The position numbers and the translations under genes are program-made. From Psychromicrobium silvestre (GTDB lineage Bacteria; Actinomycetota; Actinomycetes; Actinomycetales; Micrococcaceae): a stretch of DNA of 64,000 bases. A model generated the notes under the pieces. The model saw nothing but the letters and a program-made list of their open reading frames with translations. It made no database searches and was not told where the DNA came from. Within the stretch, counting starts at the first letter, position 1; each line of letters starts with the position of its first letter. The stretch is from NCBI RefSeq assembly GCF_013408295.1, contig NZ_JACBYQ010000001.1:1-64000 (forward strand), given 5' to 3'. Positions 62,752 to 64,000 of this stretch are shown in pieces.

Positions 62752-63754
62752 AAGTCTGATCGAGGCTCATGACGCTCTACTGAGTGATTTGGACGGCGTG
62801 GTTTACGCCGGTCCGGACGCCATTCCAGGAGCCATCGAATCCCTCCAGAAACTCGAAAAATACGGCATAGCCCTCGGCTATGTGACCAATAACGCTTCAC
62901 GTACTCCAGAGCAGGTTGCCGGGCATCTGCGGGAATTGGGCGCCCCCGCCACCACGGAACAGGTCTTCGGATCTGCTCAGGCCGGTGCCGCGCTACTTGC
63001 CGAAAGGGTTCCGGCCGGAGCTAAGGTTCTGGTCACCGGCAGTGCGGCCCTGGTCCGCGAGGTGGAAAGCCAAGGCCTGAAAGTTGTTTCCACTGCTGAG
63101 GAATCGCCCGAGGCAGTCATTCAAGGATTCGACCCAGGACTGGGCTGGGCTGACCTAGCCGAGGCTGCGTTCGCCATTCAGGCCGGTGCGCTTTGGGTTG
63201 CCACCAATACCGATCTGACCCTTCCGCTGGCTCGCGGTATTGCACCTGGCAATGGCTCCCTCGTGGCCGCCGTCGCCAATGCGACCGGAGCCAGCCCCGT
63301 AGTGGCAGGCAAACCGGAGCCGACTTTGTTTACCCTGGCCGCCAGTCGACTCGCTGCGGATAAGCCGCTGGTGGTGGGGGACCGTCTGGACACCGACATC
63401 CTCGGTGGCAATCAGGCAGATATGCCGACCGTCTTGGTGTTGACCGGTATCGACACGGTCCAGACTGCCTTGGCGGCGCGCAGCGTCGAGCGGCCTGATT
63501 ATCTGATCGCAACCCTGGCCGGGCTCTATCAACCGTATCCGCAGATCGTCCAAGACGAGGCTGGCTGGCACTGTGGCCAAGCCACCGCCACGGTAACGGA
63601 GCAGCGCCTGAGTATCACGGTCCCGAGCCAGGATAACGGGCAGAATCCAGACTGCGAGCTAGACGGCTGGCGGGCTGGATGCGCTGCTTGGTGGGCCGCG
63701 CTGCCCAATACCGAGCAGCCCGTGATGCCGACGATAGACTGGCGGCATGGCTGA
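62744..63754 (+). CDS. HAD-superfamily hydrolase, subclass IIA (NagD-like)
   Basis: A 336-residue phosphatase. Motif I is LLSDLDGVVYAG (the nucleophile Asp and acid Asp two residues on), motif II is YVTNNAS, motif III Lys is in VAGKPEPTLF, and motif IV is VVGDRLDTDILGGNQADMPTVLV. The large IIA cap lies between motifs II and III. It is close to p-nitrophenyl phosphatase/phosphoglycolate phosphatase relatives; substrate unknown. It has an extra 60-residue C-terminal region (WHCGQATATVTEQRLSI and on) not needed for the fold. Overlaps 8 bp with neighbours on both sides. Confidence 0.92.
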   Translation: MTESLIEAHDALLSDLDGVVYAGPDAIPGAIESLQKLEKYGIALGYVTNNASRTPEQVAGHLRELGAPATTEQVFGSAQAGAALLAERVPAGAKVLVTGSAALVREVESQGLKVVSTAEESPEAVIQGFDPGLGWADLAEAAFAIQAGALWVATNTDLTLPLARGIAPGNGSLVAAVANATGASPVVAGKPEPTLFTLAASRLAADKPLVVGDRLDTDILGGNQADMPTVLVLTGIDTVQTALAARSVERPDYLIATLAGLYQPYPQIVQDEAGWHCGQATATVTEQRLSITVPSQDNGQNPDCELDGWRAGCAAWWAALPNTEQPVMPTIDWRHG

Positions 63755-63983
63755 ATCCGGAGAATTTCCGCTCCCCGGCGAGCAGGGTTCCTTGCTTGAA
63801 ACGGAGCCGGCGAGTTGGCCCGAGGCAGTGGCCGCCACCGGCGACTCTGCCGTTGACAACGTTTTAGTGGGGCTCGGACAACTACCGGATTTGCCCACCG
63901 AGGCTCATCCTGCGCTGTATCAGCGATTGCATGATGATTTGCTCGCCGAATTGGATTCCAGCCCGGACCATGCCTCGTCTTGA
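63747..63983 (+). CDS. Small acidic protein between HAD hydrolase and tlyA (unknown)
   Basis: A 78-residue acidic protein (MAESGEFPLPGEQGSLLETE, then AVDNVLVGLGQLPDLPTEAHPALYQRLHDDLLAELDSSP in two segments: AVDNVLVGLGQLPDLPTEA and HPALYQRLHDDLLAELD). The second half is a typical short helix seen in actinobacterial proteins encoded just before tlyA. The start overlaps the HAD stop by 8 bp, yet TAGACT (63735-63740) lies exactly 6 nt before the ATG, so a second, leaderless transcript may begin here. Overlaps the next start by 14 bp. Confidence 0.75.
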   Translation: MAESGEFPLPGEQGSLLETEPASWPEAVAATGDSAVDNVLVGLGQLPDLPTEAHPALYQRLHDDLLAELDSSPDHASS

Positions 63984-64000
63984 TCAGGAACTCCTCGCTC
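63970..64000 (+). CDS. Probable TlyA-family rRNA methyltransferase, first codons only
   Basis: ATG 63970 opens a frame reading MPRLDQELLA, the usual start of TlyA-type S4-domain/FtsJ-like rRNA 2'-O-methyltransferases, and it follows the HAD and small acidic protein genes as tlyA does in many Actinobacteria. Cut by the window after ten codons, so the call rests on this short match and context. Confidence 0.5.
   Translation, partial: MPRLDQELLA

Overview
This 64-kb window is chromosomal DNA from a high-GC Gram-positive bacterium, most likely of the family Micrococcaceae (Arthrobacter / Renibacterium / Psychromicrobium type). The evidence is an actinobacterial 16S rRNA gene, a 23S gene with the roughly 100-nt insertion typical of high-GC Gram-positives, a mycothiol-type maleylpyruvate isomerase relative, a HelD/HelR-like RNA polymerase ATPase, many leaderless genes behind TANNNT -10 elements, and gene orders (infC-rpmI-rplT-SpoU-pheST, argCJBDFRGH) usual for the group. 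Nothing in the window is a phage, a transposase or a CRISPR array.

Layout. 1-9.4 kb: truncated MFS gene, DUF1844 protein, infC (ATT start, long Ala/Lys/Pro tail)-rpmI-rplT-rRNA methylase, small stress membrane protein, CDF metal transporter, MFS exporter, NUDIX hydrolase, VOC protein, DUF5302 protein and an Rv2578c-type radical SAM gene behind a LexA-like box. 9.5-16.6 kb: acyl-CoA ligase, SIMPL-domain protein, HExxH protein, pheS-pheT and a 4'-phosphopantetheinyl transferase. 16.6-23.9 kb: repeat-filled spacer, then a minus-strand operon: START/SRPBCC protein, quinone oxidoreductase, a 1321-residue Pls/PosA-type peptide synthetase (adenylation, carrier, then membrane segments alternating with three beta-helix domains) and an M1 aminopeptidase. 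24.0-32.7 kb: arginine operon argC-J-B-D-F-R-G-H, nearly all stop/start overlaps. 32.7-42.7 kb: pyridoxamine-phosphate oxidase-like protein, mycothiol-enzyme relative, thioesterase-like protein, alkylation repair genes (Ogt, Ada-AlkA fusion, Mpg), a tiny secreted four-cysteine protein, two small membrane proteins, apt and the HelR-like ATPase. 42.8-50.3 kb: tyrS and one complete 16S-23S-5S operon without spacer tRNAs. 50.4-59.0 kb: exported Thr/Ser/Gly-rich protein divergent from a two-component system, then a GT2-GtrA glycosyltransferase and two paralogous GT39 transferases. 59.0-64.0 kb: AHSA1 protein, AbiEi-like gene flanked by direct repeats, Arg-rich TPR-like protein, HAD phosphatase, small protein and the first codons of a probable tlyA.

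How parts may work together. The synthetase needs phosphopantetheine, and the Sfp-type transferase lies close by, joined to the pheST operon. The promoter region between this synthetase operon and argC holds an excellent ArgR-type palindrome that contains the start codon of the first gene of the synthetase operon. This suggests that arginine/ornithine status and the synthetase operon share control. The GT cluster looks like an envelope glycosylation pathway: GT2 makes a lipid-linked sugar, GtrA flips it, and two GT39 enzymes transfer it. The exported Thr/Ser-rich protein is a possible acceptor, and the two-component system a possible regulator.

The most notable non-coding observations are a roughly 93-bp palindromic intergenic element present three times (659, 11049 and 37024), a 75-bp perfectly repeated palindrome (16669, 16983), a 54-bp direct repeat (33384, 33494), a 38-bp repeat flanking the AbiEi-like gene, and ten genes in which a TANNNT box sits exactly 6 nt before an ATG/GTG start, which implies leaderless mRNAs. 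All database-dependent statements here are from memory of the families; no search was run.
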